Origin: Darksidea phi
Taxonomy: Eukaryota; Ascomycota; Dothideomycetes; Pleosporales; Lentitheciaceae
Assembly: GCA_030770425.1 (NCBI GenBank)
Contig: JASJFT010000046.1
Coordinates: 1 to 64,000 of the forward strand
Length of the DNA: 64,000 bases
Direction of reading: 5' to 3'
Below, piece after piece: positions 34,144-46,320 of the stretch. The position numbers and the translations under genes are program-made. How positions within the stretch are numbered: position 1 is the first letter of the stretch; each line of letters begins with the position of its first letter. Below the pieces are notes generated by a model that did not search any database, was not told where the DNA came from, and was given only the letters and a program-made list of their open reading frames with translations.

Positions 34144-35389
34144 ATGGGAACACTATGGGCGCCCGAGTATACATGATGATTAAATGCCTGGACGATAGAG
34201 AAAAGTTTGCTTTTATGAATGCGCGGTTTTGAGACACTATTGGATGGATGCCTAGGTATCTTGATGTGTCTACAGACGGATACAGTTCCTACGCACACCA
34301 TCTTTGATTGATCTAGAAGTAGCACGGCGCTTCGCAGGCGACAAATGGATGGAGTGCTTCTGGTTGCAGTACGGTCACGTGATGCAGTGTCGACCATCTT
34401 ATGCCAAGGTATGGTGGACTACCTGCACATGTGCTTTAGGTGAAGCGGGAGCTCACATGCTATGTCCCATGCGCAATACCATCTTCGTTCAAATGTTTTT
34501 GTGACCAAAACTCATGCCAGGACCTCGCGTGGCTTCGTAAATGATCGATAGTCTTGAGCATTATTCGAGGTGTCACGAAGCAATGTCTAGAGACGTCAGT
34601 TTGCCGAAGCGTTCCTGGCACTGGGCACGCGGATCCGAACCACGGCGTGCCTCAGGCCTTCAACAGCGGGCCTTTCGATATCGAACGTTCCCGTTTACCA
34701 CTTTGCGCGACGGACTGATCGGAGTCGGAAAAGCACAGGAACCTTTCCAGGAGGGGTCGTCAGCTTGTGGTGTACGCCGTTGGCAGGCCTCAACCAATGG
34801 GGGGCTCGCATGAACGATATTTTCCTGGTGCGGTTGTTTGGCGAGCGCTAACTTGGTGGTTCCCTATCACTGTTTCAGTCAGATACGGCGTCTAGCATAA
34901 GGGATGGATGTTGAAGCGGCTCGCAGCAACACCACAAGGCGGGGCGCGTGGATAACGACATAGCGCAAGGTGACGGTGATGGTGACGATCGCTCGTGATG
35001 TCTGCGCTTGAAGATCGCGTCTATACTGCTAAGAATAGCCAGAATGACGGTGCCACGCCGCGTGAGGCCAAAGTCGGCTCGGTCGGCGGCACTCCGGCCC
35101 ACTGGGCAGCGAATCGGAGGGCCCGATGTACCCTGTCAAGTGTTATCCTAGCTCCCCAACGTGCACTCCTTTGATCAATCCATCAATCTTCTCGTCGCTT
35201 CTTTGACACTCCACACTCGCTGAAAGACCGCCTTTGCTACCATTTTCCTTTGTCCAATTGTTCTCTCGTTCTTACTTTCTTTGCTGCCGTGAGAAAAGAC
35301 GCTGTTTACTGTGTATACGGCAAGCTCTGTGGTGAACCCATTCCTCGCTCCCTCCACCTGCACTTCGACGCTCGCTACACATTTCCACC
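34144..35389. other. Intergenic
   Basis: About 1.2 kb without a convincing gene; the frame at 34541-34813 has no features. Probably includes a long leader of the channel gene. Confidence 0.55.
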
Positions 35390-38344
35390 ATGGCCTCAAG
35401 CTCATCAGGCTCAATCATGCTGCGGCAGGAGAAAAGCATAGACGAGAAGCTAATAGATCTTATGAGGGACCCGTTCGGGACACAGGCACGTACAACATCC
35501 AACTTGCATTGGCGCAGCTAACCAGACACAGGTCGCCCAAGATTCGATTCTGGTCGCCATCGGAACCTCGCTCTGCATCACGGCCGCCATCTTCCTCGCC
35601 TTCTGTATCCTCCGCCCTTTCAACCAGATCGTATACGCCCCGCGGCTACGTCATGCCGACGAGAAGCACCGGCCGCCGCCCATGGGCAAGAGTCTGTTCG
35701 CCTGGTGGAAGCCCGTCTTCAAGACAACCGAGCGCCAATACATGCATACAATGGGCATGGACGCCACCGTCTTCCTACGCATCGCTCGCATGTGCCGCAA
35801 CATGTTCCTCGCGCTCGCCGTCGTTGGCTGCGCCATCATCATCCCCGTCAACGTATCCAAATCGACAGTGTACGATGGGCAGACTAGAGCGGACAAGAAC
35901 ATCATCTTCCTGATGACGCCAAAGGATCTGTTTGGGGAAGCATACTGGGCCTTTGTGATTGTCGCTTACGTCTTTGACATCATTGTGTGCGGTTTCCTGT
36001 GGTGGACGTATCGCGCCATACACCAGCTGCGGAGAAACTACATGGAGACTCCAGAGTACCAGAACAGCCTGAACGCACGGACTCTGATGGTCACTGACAT
36101 CAAAAAGAATCTTCGCAGCGATCAGGGCATTGTCGAAATAACCGACAGTCTCAGAACCGTACCTGAGGTCCCGCGCGCCTCAATTGGACGAAATGTCAAG
36201 GATGTGCCTGACCTGATTGAGGAGCATGAGAAGGCAGTCATCGAGCTGGAGCAGGTGCTCTCCAAGTACCTGAAGAATCCAAACAACCTGCCCGCCGCGC
36301 GCCCCATGTGCAAGCCGTCGAAGAAAGACCCCGAGTTCGCCAACAAGAACGGAAAAGTCGATGCCATCGACTACCTCACGGCCAGGATCCAGCGCTTGGA
36401 GGAGAGAATTCGACAGGCTCGTGAGACGGTGGACAAGCGAGATGCCATGCCCTATGGGTTTGCGAGCTACGAGACGATCGAATCTGCGCATACCGTTGCC
36501 TTTGCAGCTCGCAGCAAGCACCCCAAAGGCTCCACAGTGCAGCTCGCTCCGAAGCCGAAAGACATCATCTGGAAGAACCTTCCCCTGGACCCGAAAACTC
36601 GACGGTGGAGGCGTTTAATCAACCGCTCCTGGATCACGCTTCTGACTGTCCTGTACTTCATCCCCAACGCTTTAATCGCCGTTTTTCTTGCACAACTGGG
36701 TAACATTGCTCTTCTCTTCCCCGATTTCGGTGCCGAGATGGCAAAGAATCCAAGGACCTGGGCGATCGTGCAAGGTCTCGCTGCCCCTGCGCTTACCTCG
36801 CTCTTCTACTACTTCCTCCCTATCATCTTCCGACGACTCTCTGTAAAAGCAGGCGACCTCACCAAAACTTCTCGCGAACGACACGTCGTCTCGCAGCTGT
36901 TTTCCTTCTTCGTCTTCAACAACCTCCTCGTATTTTCGCTCTTTGGTGCCGTCTTTAAAATGGTCATTGCGACCATCAACATAGCGAGGGCGGGAGGCAA
37001 GACGTGGTTGCAGGTTCTCGAGGAGGTTCACCCTTTTGCGAACACAATGATCGCCCTCTGCGATATCTCGCCTTTCTGGGTTACATGGCTCGTGCAGCGT
37101 AACTTGGGCGCCGCCATCGACTTGTCACAAGCGGTGAACCTGGGCTGGGGTTCCTTTTCGCGAAAGTTTCTGAACCCGACTCCCCGTGAGCTCATTACGC
37201 GGACAGCTCCTCCACCATTTGATTATGCGAGTTACTACAATTACTTCCTTTTCTACTCGACCGTTGCGCTCTGCTTCGGAGCTTTGCAGCCAATTACCTT
37301 GGTGGTCACGGCGGTTTACTTTAGCATCGATTCGCCGATGAAGAAGTACCTGCTACTGTAAGCTTCGTCCATCCCACTCGTGCTACACCAGCTGACTTCA
37401 TTAGGTACGTCTTCTGCACCAAGAACGAGACGGGAGGTCTATACTGGCGCACCGTCTTCAACCGATTCCTCACTGGCGCCTTTATATCCAACTGCATCAT
37501 CGCTCTCATGGTTGGCGCGCGAGGTGACCAGCGAAACATGATGCTTGGCGCCATGGCCCCGATCCCTCTTCTGCTCGTCGGTTTCAAGTTCTACTGCAAG
37601 AATACGTTTGATCACTCGATGAAGTACTACACCAAGGGCGAGTCACCAAAAGGTGTCGAAGCGCCACCGCCGATCAACAAGGAGGCCAGAAGGCGCGATC
37701 GTGTTGCCGTCCGTTTCGGTCACCCAGCGCTGTACCAGAAGCTGACTGTGCCGATGGTGCATGAGAAGAGCAAGCATCTCCTGAGCGAAGTGTACCGAGG
37801 TCGCCTTGACGGCGATATTGGCGGTACGGCTGGATTTAGCGACGTATACTCGATGAAGCGTATGAGCAAGGAGCATCCGGGCAAAGCAGCTGGATCTATG
37901 GGACCATTTGAATTCGTCTCTGAAAATAACATGGACTTTGAAAACTTCAAGGACCGGCCCGAATTCAGCGACGAGCATGGTGGTGATGGCTCAGTCTATG
38001 GACACATCAGCCGTCCCGGGACACCAGCGTCTGCTTTTGGAACTGAGCGCGGCCGTCCGTCTTCTCGGGACTCGGAGCGTACATTTTCGCCCGACGAGAA
38101 CGGCGTCACGTACCCCGCGGGATACCACCACACGCCTTCGAATCTGCGGGAATACAGCCCGAGCCCCGACAACGGTTTCGGAAGATCGCAGACCAGCGTC
38201 ACCAATCCATACCAGATCCCCCCCGACAGCTCGAATCTACTCCATGGCGCGGCGCCGATGGGCCACCAGTCGCCTTATTCGCCGTACACACCAGACCAGG
38301 AGGGCGGCCGCACGGATTATTTCCGCGGGCCGCCAAGGTTATGA
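35390..38344 (+). CDS. OSCA/CSC1-type calcium-permeable stress-gated channel (RSN1_7TM)
   Basis: Three exons: 35390-35485, 35532-37357 and 37405-38344, giving 953 aa. The first intron appears to use a GC donor (CAG/GCACGT) with a CTAAC branch site; this is the phase that joins DPFGTQ to VAQDSILVAIG. Architecture: first helix, then a cytosolic segment after YAPRLRHADEKHRPPPMGKSLFAW, two helices (LALAVVGCAIIIPVNV; FVIVAYVFDIIVCGFLWW), a large cytosolic domain (about residues 200-400), then the channel block beginning LINRSWITLLTVLYFIPNALIAVF with FFVFNNLLVFSLF and YYNYFLFYSTVALCFG. The C-terminal 250 residues are cytosolic and disordered. Such proteins conduct cations on osmotic or mechanical stress. 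Confidence 0.88.
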
Positions 38345-39583
38345 ATGAAACTTGAATGACTATTTTCTCTATTTTAATGTATTTAATGCATGTCCCAGCG
38401 CGGGACTCTGGGCATCTAGAAGGCGTTTTGAGCGGATTTGGAGATTTAGAAGCATTCGACATATTGGTAAGAGTAGGAGCGAGATACCATGCATGCATTG
38501 AGCGAGCGGCCTTGGTTGGCTTGGCTAGCCTTTTGTGAGTTGCGCATTTGGCCGTGCTGGAGCGGCGCTCTCACGAATCGATATACATTTAAACTTCCAT
38601 TGGTGTATGACAGTGTTTCTTACGTGGTGTTTGCGTTTCGCCGTGGATTTTGTTTACTCTTCAAGCGTTTGAGTGATGACTGAATAGAGCGTCCGTGTTA
38701 TCCTCATTCTGAAAATGCCTGTGCCCCGCAATGTTTTTCCTTTCACACACAACTGCTAAAGTATCCTTCAGAACGGAAGGCAAAGTTGACAGGAGGCTTC
38801 GCCCGCTAGAGTTCATAATCCGTTCGCCGGGGGAGTTCCATCTCTTGATAGAACAGGCAGAAAGCACCAAGAATGAAACCAAGACAACACTTCGTAAAGG
38901 TGTTTCGGAGCTGGCTAACCATGGACCTTGGCGAGGTGGGTTTGGAAACCCTCGCTTGGCGGTTCATTCTCTTCTCATCCCTATATATAACCTTCATTTG
39001 GAGTCACTAAATTTACACTAGACGGAGTTGACGGAGGTGGAGGGTTTTAGAATTTATACTTAAAAGCAAACTAAGACTGTGTTCTACCGCCGCAAAACAG
39101 CTACAAACATTCGCCATGTGGATAGTATTAGGGGAGGGGCTTGAAGACCAATGTGAGTAATTGCATGCGGGTCGGAAGTCGGGTCTTATAGAGGTATCTT
39201 CATTTTGCGGCTCCATCAAGCGTTATAAACTGCAAAAGCCTACCGACATTACTTTGGATAAGCTTTGCTGACTTGATCCCTCGATCTCCAGCCTTTACTA
39301 GCTCGATGATCGTTAAAGTTTATCTTGTCTCTTCCGAATAGCCGCGGTGAATGCTTCGTGGTAATATCTGCACTTAACCTCATAGGACCGTCTCGTATCT
39401 TCCGGGTGACAAGACTAGGCTTAGCCGCTCAAGACTTTTTAACGATTCACGCTCTACATCCACAATCTGCCTACATATGCTGACGGACTCAACTACCACA
39501 CTGGCGTAATCGCCCCCACCGTATGATTCGCCTGTTAGCACTGTATAAACCTACCTTGGTACCCCAAATACCGCCAAGTCAAC
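38345..39583. other. Intergenic with dispersed repeat copy 3
   Basis: About 1.2 kb, no gene supported. A short dispersed repeat lies at 39251-39281. Confidence 0.55.
39251..39281 (+). repeat. Short dispersed repeat, copy 3
   Basis: Reads TTTGGATAAGCTTTGCTGAC followed by TTGATCCCT. It shares the GATAAGCTTTGCTGA core with the copies at 24151 and 41085. Confidence 0.6.
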
Positions 39584-41026
39584 ATGTGGCACCCTGGACC
39601 TCTTTGGAGAAAGCGGAAAACCGATGTCTTCGAAAATGTCTTCGACAGTGCCCCTACGTATCACTACTTCCAACCGCAAAAGCGGCAAAAGCGAGAAGAT
39701 ATCGGCCGAAAACGAGCGAACGCAATACTCGAGGAAACACGCAGAAGGCAGTCGTACAAGTTTCTCCAACAGAAGTACCGGAATGCTTTAATCCCTCCTA
39801 CATCTCCACAAGCATTGCTCGGCTTGCCCAATAAGTCCTCATCAGCCACTGGGATCTCAATCTCTCAGCGCGAAGACATAGTACGTCTTCATGTACCTCG
39901 CCTCGCTAGTCCGCATGGAGAAGATTTTCCCGCAAATACTGGGGCGCGAAAGGGCTCTTTGGAGGGCGGTGTGTCGCCAGATACAGCCTACTCGTCCAGC
40001 GATACCGGCCTTGTAGCGGTTGCTCCTACAGGAAGCATTAAGGATATTCCATCTCCGCATATACTAATTGCTCGCTGCAGTAACGCCTCTAACGAGACGT
40101 CACCTACCGACGGTGTAGCCATTATAGAGGCTTCTACACACAAATTTTCGACCGACGTTAAATCTGCAGATCAAATGGATAAAGACACCGCATCGCCAAT
40201 ATATGAGGGTATAAAATCCCCAAAGCGGAAAACAAGGGGACCGCACATTCCACCACCTCCTTCGTCTTCCGCTGATGAAGACCACCGTGCCCGAATTATA
40301 GCGTTACTTGGGGCAGCAACAGTATCAGAGACTCAGCCATGCCAAACTCAATTCGAGAGAGAACCAAGTCAGTCTGGATATGTGTTTCCAAGCAGGCATA
40401 CACCACCTCGACCATCGCAGACATCGTGGAAAACAAACACACTAGTTGAGCAAGACAAGGAGAACGATTTCTACGATGCAATCAACAAGTGCGGCATACC
40501 AAAAGACCTTACACAGCTCGAGACAATGATGAAGATGCTAGCTACATCGGTCAACGGCGAGCCTCATTCAACATTACACAACTTCAACTCGGAGGTGAAT
40601 TTCGACTTGGCGAAAATGCATGACGAGTATAGTCTACCAGTTCGCGGCCCAAACAAAACGCTCCGGCAACAAGACGCACTTCTAGCGCAATTAAACTTCA
40701 TATCTTCAATTGAACCCCCGGGTCTAGATGCATATTTCTCACAGCTCGAACAAAACAGTAGAGCTGCAGTCCAAGTCTTCAACGAATCGATACCACAATC
40801 CCTCAAAAGTACCACGGTAAAACCTCCCCTATCGAACCCACCATCCGAATCGGCGATGGAGAGGAGAATCATAGAACTAGAAGGCGAAAAGGAAGTGCTG
40901 CGGAAGCAAAAAGAGCGGCTGGAGGTTGAGAATCTATGGTTGAGGGGCATGCATGATACCGATGTGTTGGGAGAATCTAGAGTGAGGAGGGTGAAGACGA
41001 AGAGAAGGCGCAACTTGGCTGTATAA
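39584..41026 (+). CDS. Uncharacterised nuclear-looking protein with C-terminal coiled coil
   Basis: Single exon, 480 aa. The N-terminus is basic and aromatic (WHPGPLWRKRK, QPQKRQKRED, KFLQQKYRNALIPP). A low-complexity middle follows, with one basic cluster (KSPKRKTRGPHIPPPPSSS). A C-terminal helix with heptad spacing (MERRIIELEGEKEVLRKQKERL, then EVENLWL) precedes a terminal basic run (RRVKTKRRR) that could be a nuclear localisation signal. No catalytic or DNA-binding domain recognised. The start at 39584 is the first ATG in frame. I cannot name a family. Confidence 0.65.
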   Translation: MWHPGPLWRKRKTDVFENVFDSAPTYHYFQPQKRQKREDIGRKRANAILEETRRRQSYKFLQQKYRNALIPPTSPQALLGLPNKSSSATGISISQREDIVRLHVPRLASPHGEDFPANTGARKGSLEGGVSPDTAYSSSDTGLVAVAPTGSIKDIPSPHILIARCSNASNETSPTDGVAIIEASTHKFSTDVKSADQMDKDTASPIYEGIKSPKRKTRGPHIPPPPSSSADEDHRARIIALLGAATVSETQPCQTQFEREPSQSGYVFPSRHTPPRPSQTSWKTNTLVEQDKENDFYDAINKCGIPKDLTQLETMMKMLATSVNGEPHSTLHNFNSEVNFDLAKMHDEYSLPVRGPNKTLRQQDALLAQLNFISSIEPPGLDAYFSQLEQNSRAAVQVFNESIPQSLKSTTVKPPLSNPPSESAMERRIIELEGEKEVLRKQKERLEVENLWLRGMHDTDVLGESRVRRVKTKRRRNLAV

Positions 41027-42401
41027 ATTGCGTCGCGGTCGAAAGATGTTGGCGCCTCTAGTTCGGGAAATGCAGTATTGACCGCTCTCTGCATAAGCTT
41101 TGCTGACTTCGTACCCTGCGCCTTGTATTGTGGACCGGATATCTACCAATGTAGCTTTTAATGGATCCAGCACTTCTCTTCAATATTGAACCATATATGC
41201 GGTTATAAGTCCGGTTTATTTAGTCGGAAATGGTTAGGCCTGGTGTTTCACCGAAACATTGAAGGGCAAAAGCACTAATCGGCACTGTGGCATTGCGAAA
41301 TAGGCAGTTGTGGCAACCATGGGGTTGAATCGGCCCATTGACGAATCCAACGCCTTCAAGCTTCTTGAAGTATCCATGAGACTGCAATTAACGATGTTAT
41401 TATTCGTTTGGTGACAGTGTGGACCTTTGCTTTAAAATGTTAGTGCCTCTCGTGCGCCAACAGCGCGTCAGCTGAATAGATCTTGCCCAAGGCGTGCGGA
41501 GTTCTTCGTTTGCGAAGATGAACTCGTCCTCAGTAGAGGTAGTTGAAGTGAACCTCTAGGGGCTCTCAATTTCGCGTGCGTGACGAAACCATGGCTGTTG
41601 GAGCGGACTTGATGAGCATCATCGTTTCTGCTGGCCTTCCATGATTAGACCCCAAAAGCTGATGTCCGATGCCTATTATACAGACACAAGTACCCGTACG
41701 ACGCTTTCAGAACTATTAAGCGTCATGGCAAGGCAACCCAGCCCTGGTACCGTCTTGATCACTTGCATTGGGTGTATTGCCCATGTTCGGTTTGGAATTG
41801 ACCCCACCTCGCCGAGTCAAAACACAGAGTTATGTTTGGTAGGACGGCAACGGACTTGATCAAAGGCAGACCGGTCAAGCTGCTTCAGCATCGAAATGGA
41901 TAACAGGCCGACGGAGAACGAAATTGGACGAAGACAAGTGCATCCTGAAAGTGATTCTGAGAATTGATCGCGATGTTTAGGAGAACATGACCAGGCTTGA
42001 TCGGATTGGTAGAGGAGACGCATATCAGAGCAGTAGAAGCGATCCTTGATGCAGCTTTCAGACAGCTGCTAATCAATGGCGATGGCTACAACGATGTATA
42101 GCGTCCTGACACATGTGTGGGGACACTTTACGAAGTAGCACCGGCGAAGAGCACAGTGTAGACGCAAGAATGGCGTGATGAGCGGACTCTGGAACGAGAC
42201 CTACCTTTGCATGTCCCATGCAGAGCGCAGCGCGTTTGCGGTGAACCAGTGAAGGAGCTCGACCTTCTAATTTGACCTTGTCGTCGTCAGCGTAACGTGC
42301 TCGCGCGTTTGCCCCACCCTCACTTCAAAACAACACGACAGCTTCGCACTCCTCTGTCTTTCCCACCAGGACACTACTGACAGCCAGCCATAGGAACCGT
42401 C
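41027..42401. other. Intergenic with dispersed repeat copy 4
   Basis: About 1.4 kb between two plus-strand genes. Frames at 41641-41859 and on the other strand lack features. A short dispersed repeat lies at 41085-41118. Confidence 0.55.
41085..41118 (+). repeat. Short dispersed repeat, copy 4
   Basis: Reads CTCTGCATAAGCTTTGCTGA then CTTCGTACCCT, closely matching the copies at 24021, 24151 and 39251. Confidence 0.6.
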
Positions 42402-43308
42402 ATGGCGAACCCGTATCTGACACAGGCTCTTTACGGCCCGAAACCAAGCAACCCCGGTGTGGACAAGACACCCAAAGTGGAACCTACACAAGAGCTCCAG
42501 CAGCCAACCAAACAGGAGTCGAATAACGGAAATGGCGTCTGGATTCATCCGGCGCGACAGCAGCTGATGACCTCGGATGGTAAGTGCATCGCGTTTATTC
42601 TGCATCGCAGCTAACCCGTCATTAGTTCTAGCTGAAGATGAAGATCCCACCCAGATCGTCGCACTCCGCAAGTCTGGCTCAAACCTGCTGCCTTTGGGCA
42701 GAAAGAGAGCGTCACCGGGATCCCAAGCTTTGTCAAGCACATTGACGGAGCCCACTGTCGCTGCGACCGGCTTCCAGAGCGGCTCCCTCGCCTCTGGGAA
42801 CCAGGTCAATGCCGCGATGGATCCTCGACGGAACCGTGGTCCGGAACCTCGAGCTGCATATTATTTTCCAAGCCATACGCCCATTGACCCCAAGCTCGTT
42901 CAACCGATAGCTGATCATGGAGGCAGTCAAGCACCCAGCTTCACCACGGCTGTTGTGCCAATGCCGACGAATGCATCTGCAACCAACGGTTCGCTGGCGC
43001 TCTACCCGACGATCGGCCAAAACCAGCTGCATGCTCGACCGCTGGAGACTGGGTCGCCGTTCGCTTCACCTCTTGATTCGGAGTCTGCGATGAAGATGCG
43101 TATTCAAGAATTGGAGAACCAAGTCGTGGAGCTGAAGCGAGCCCATGACATGTTGGCCATGGAAGTCAAGAAGATGAATTCTGCTTACCAGCAGCTTCAC
43201 AAGAGCCCGGAAGGCCATGCAGGTCCTGAGACTTCTGATAGAGCAAGTGATGAATTTGGCTTTGTTCCGCGCGGCAAGAAGCGCCGACACAAAAAGAGGG
43301 GAAATTGA
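42402..43308 (+). CDS. Uncharacterised protein with coiled coil and basic tail
   Basis: Two exons, 42402-42579 and 42626-43308, with a 46-nt intron (GTAAGT, GCTAAC branch site, ATTAG), giving 286 aa. The N-terminal two thirds are Pro/Ser/Gln-rich and probably unstructured. A helix with heptads follows (SAMKMRIQELENQVVELKRAHD, then MLAMEVKKM). The protein ends in FGFVPRGKKRRHKKRGN, a strong nuclear localisation candidate. No known domain recognised. The start is supported by the context GTCATGGC and by the intron phase. Confidence 0.65.
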
Positions 43309-44960
43309 GGGAGCAGTAGGCTGGCGGAGAGTCTGAGGTGGGCATTTACGCTGTGTCGAAGTAGCGTTGATGTTGTGATTCGCATCAAATGCTGCTGTAT
43401 GTCTGAGGGGTGGCAAAACGGACCAGCGGAAAACGGAAAGCACGAGAGCCTTTACAGGCGAGACCTATATCCAGTCAATTGTATAATGAAGAAAACCCTT
43501 TTATATGAAGTAGGACAAAGGAAAGTTGAGAAGAGTCGTGACGCGACCTTTGCTTACTGATGAGCTAGTCTGCAAGCAGTTTAGCCTAGGGCCTCGATGT
43601 CCCATCTTCAAACCTTCTGGTCACACCAACCTCTTTTTGCCCACTCACCACTGCAAGATGCGCGCAAACACACCAGCCGGAAGTAATATGTTCTCGCTCA
43701 TGATGTCGACTTGTGCGAAATCGCAGAATGCGCCAGCCACACGCTTCTCTACGTTCCCGAGACTTATTCCCGAGATCCGGGAGGCTCAACACCACGGACC
43801 GCGGAGGCAGACAGCAGTGTCAGACTCTATGGCGCCATATTTACGCCTAACTCTGTGGAGTGAAGAGCGCAAGCGAAGTCCACAAAATCCAACTCCGTTT
43901 AGAACCTGCCCACAGTTGCTCTCGTTCCCGTTATGGGATGGTATGTGATCTGGGTAGTTGTTAGCTTCTGATTTCGGCTCTCAAAGCGCACACGATACAC
44001 TGATCTGTATCTAGGGTTGCGATGCACTGCAGCTAGGAAGCTAACAGCGACAACGCATTGCGTTTAACGAAATCTTCACCTGGCGGATCAAGCTAGCATT
44101 TACACATGTCTATCGCGAATGGTTCTCAACAGACATGGCAGCTAAGAATAGGTAATTTACATCAGCCAGAGTACAAAACCGCCTTACGAGGAACGCGGAG
44201 TCTGTGCAAAGTGGTCCTGCGACCTTTTCCGTCCGCACATGCACTTTGCAGCTCTTTTGAAGCGATAGCGCCGCTAGGTGTTGATAACGGTTAGTCGGGG
44301 CTTATTCGGTCATCCTTACCGATTAGGCCCACAGTAGCCACTTCCGAGGCTCCGAGTCTACCGCTCTACGAGAGAAGACTACCGACGCTCAGTATGCCCT
44401 ATGGGGTTGGTAAAGCGGGCATCCGTCACTTTGTAGACCCTGGGCGACCACATCCACGACCTCGCACCAAGGAGCAACCTAAGCGATTACGACCATCATT
44501 CACGATGAACGTATCCTACAGAAGACAACATCATTTACGGAAAGAAATAATTAGAGCATTCCTTTGGATTTCTGGCTCGTAAAGTCACTTGACGTTGTCA
44601 GAGTGGTATTTCAGAATGATGTTCCGCCCCTGTGCGACGAGTACGCGAGGCGGATGACAAGGGTACGCACACCCCACAACAACGGATAGGACGTCCGACG
44701 TGTTTCAGGACTATGGCCTGCCTCTCTACATCCACGAGACAGTGCTCCACGCAGCATCCGAGCTCGTCCATCTTTCAGGTCTACATATACAGCAAGGTAG
44801 GCAGCTGGAGAAAACATCCCACCATCACAACACAACTCGACCACTGCAGCGCAGAACAATCCTTCTTCCACAGCACGGACCTAGCATCTACAGTCTTCTA
44901 CATCTCTTCTTCGCTTTAATCCTCAATTCTCAGTCTCTAACAACCACCACAACCGCAAAA
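43309..44960. other. Intergenic
   Basis: About 1.65 kb without a recognisable gene. Frames at 43526-43948 and 44632-44919 are featureless. The last few hundred bases are probably promoter and leader of the Ser-rich gene, because in-frame sequence upstream of 44961 lacks an ATG in a good context. Confidence 0.5.
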
Positions 44961-45440
44961 ATGCAGCAACCTCAGACCGCCACGTACACTGTCACGTACA
45001 CCATCCCCGTTGGACACACCATCCCGGCCGACCTCCTCGCCATCCCTGAGCACCAGTTTGCGCCTCAGCAGATCCAACAATTCCACCCCCCGCAGCAGCA
45101 GCTCCGGTCCAAGAAGTCCTTCGCCTCCAAGCTCTTCTCGTCCAGCTCTTCCAGGCGCTCTGGCTCGCGCCGAATGGACGACGACAGGTCGGACGCCGGC
45201 TCCATCCGCACCATGTCCTCGATGGCCTCCTCCTCCGGCGGCAGCATCCGCTCCCAGCGCTCCATGCAGTTCAACCCTAACCGCACCCAGCGCTCCGGCA
45301 CCATGTCCTCAGCCGGCTCGTTCATGAGCGACAGCGGATCTGTATACAGCAACTCTAGTGTTTCGAGCACTGCTAGCACCGCCAGCAAGGTCGACAAGTA
45401 CGGTTTGCCCAAGAGCAGCTGGGTGCCCATGGGCTTCTAA
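44961..45440 (+). CDS. Small Ser-rich protein of unknown function
   Basis: 159 aa from the ATG at 44961 (CGCAAAAATGC context). It starts MQQPQTATYTVTYTIPVGHT, then a Gln/Pro stretch, a basic segment (RSKKSFASKLFSS), and a long Ser/Gly/Met/Arg-rich region with repeated SMASSS/SIRS/SGSVYSNSS motifs, ending DKYGLPKSSWVPMGF. No signal peptide or membrane helix. The region looks disordered and heavily phosphorylatable. The open frame extends upstream to 44700, but only through non-ATG codons. The ordered tail and the strong third-position C bias (GC-rich codons) support a real, well-expressed gene. Confidence 0.65.
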   Translation: MQQPQTATYTVTYTIPVGHTIPADLLAIPEHQFAPQQIQQFHPPQQQLRSKKSFASKLFSSSSSRRSGSRRMDDDRSDAGSIRTMSSMASSSGGSIRSQRSMQFNPNRTQRSGTMSSAGSFMSDSGSVYSNSSVSSTASTASKVDKYGLPKSSWVPMGF

Positions 45441-45599
45441 GTTACTGCGCGACTATCATTGTTGGCGAGGCAGCTCCGATGACAACCTTAATGCCTACTT
45501 TCGGCCCTCTTTAGACTTCCTTTTCAACACCCTTGCTGTACATACTACATTTTGGATGCACCTTCTTGTACCTGTCTCTCCTTCGACCCCTTCGCTTCG

Positions 45600-46320
45600 A
45601 CATTCATTCTTTTAGACTTTACCCTTTTCCGCCTTCACTTCTTGGGCTGTAACCCCCGGTCGGGAATTACCCTTTAGTGTTTGCACCTTTTTGTACGCAT
45701 TTGCTTTTACGCCCTTTCGCGTCCTACACTCTCTGAGATTACTCCGACTTAGCCTTCGCTCATTAGGCTGTAACGCCCCTTCGATTCGCTCTGCTTCCGC
45801 TCGTTCACGCACTTACACCCCTTCCATTCGCTCTGCCTTTGCTCTTTAGGCATTCAGATACCTTCGCTTCGATCCTGCCTTCGCTCTTTAGGCACCTACA
45901 GCACTTTGGTTCGGCATTGCCTTCACTCTTTTAGGCATTTATACACTCGCTTCTGCTTCGCCTCCCCTTTCTAGGCACTTACACTTTCGCTTCTGCCACA
46001 CTCGCTACACAACTTCGCTTCATTCCGCCACCATTCCTTAGGCATTCATACATTCGCTTCTACCAACATTTCTGCCACAACTTCGCTTCTATTCGTCTCC
46101 ACTCTTTAGGCATTTACCAGTTCAATTCGACACTCATTTCACGTCTTCGCTTGTATTCGCCTCCATTCTTTAGGCATTTACTCCTTCGATTCGACCCATT
46201 CGTTCACACCTTCGCTTCTACTGCCTGCCTCTACTCTCTAGGCATTACCCCTTCGCTTATAGACACTCCTTGAAGGACTTCGCTTCTCCTCCGCCTTCAC
46301 TCCTTAGGCATTTGCCCCTT
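45600..46320 (+). repeat. Degenerate minisatellite downstream of the Ser-rich gene
   Basis: About ten imperfect units with a period near 60-70 bp. Each carries a version of GCCTTCACTCTTTAGGCATT followed by an ACACCTTCGCTTCGATTC-like part (for example TTTAGGCATTTAC, TCTAGGCACTTAC, CCTTAGGCATTCAT). The strand is strongly pyrimidine-rich (CTTCGCTTC). It lies right after the stop codon region and may be partly transcribed as 3' UTR. Confidence 0.75.
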
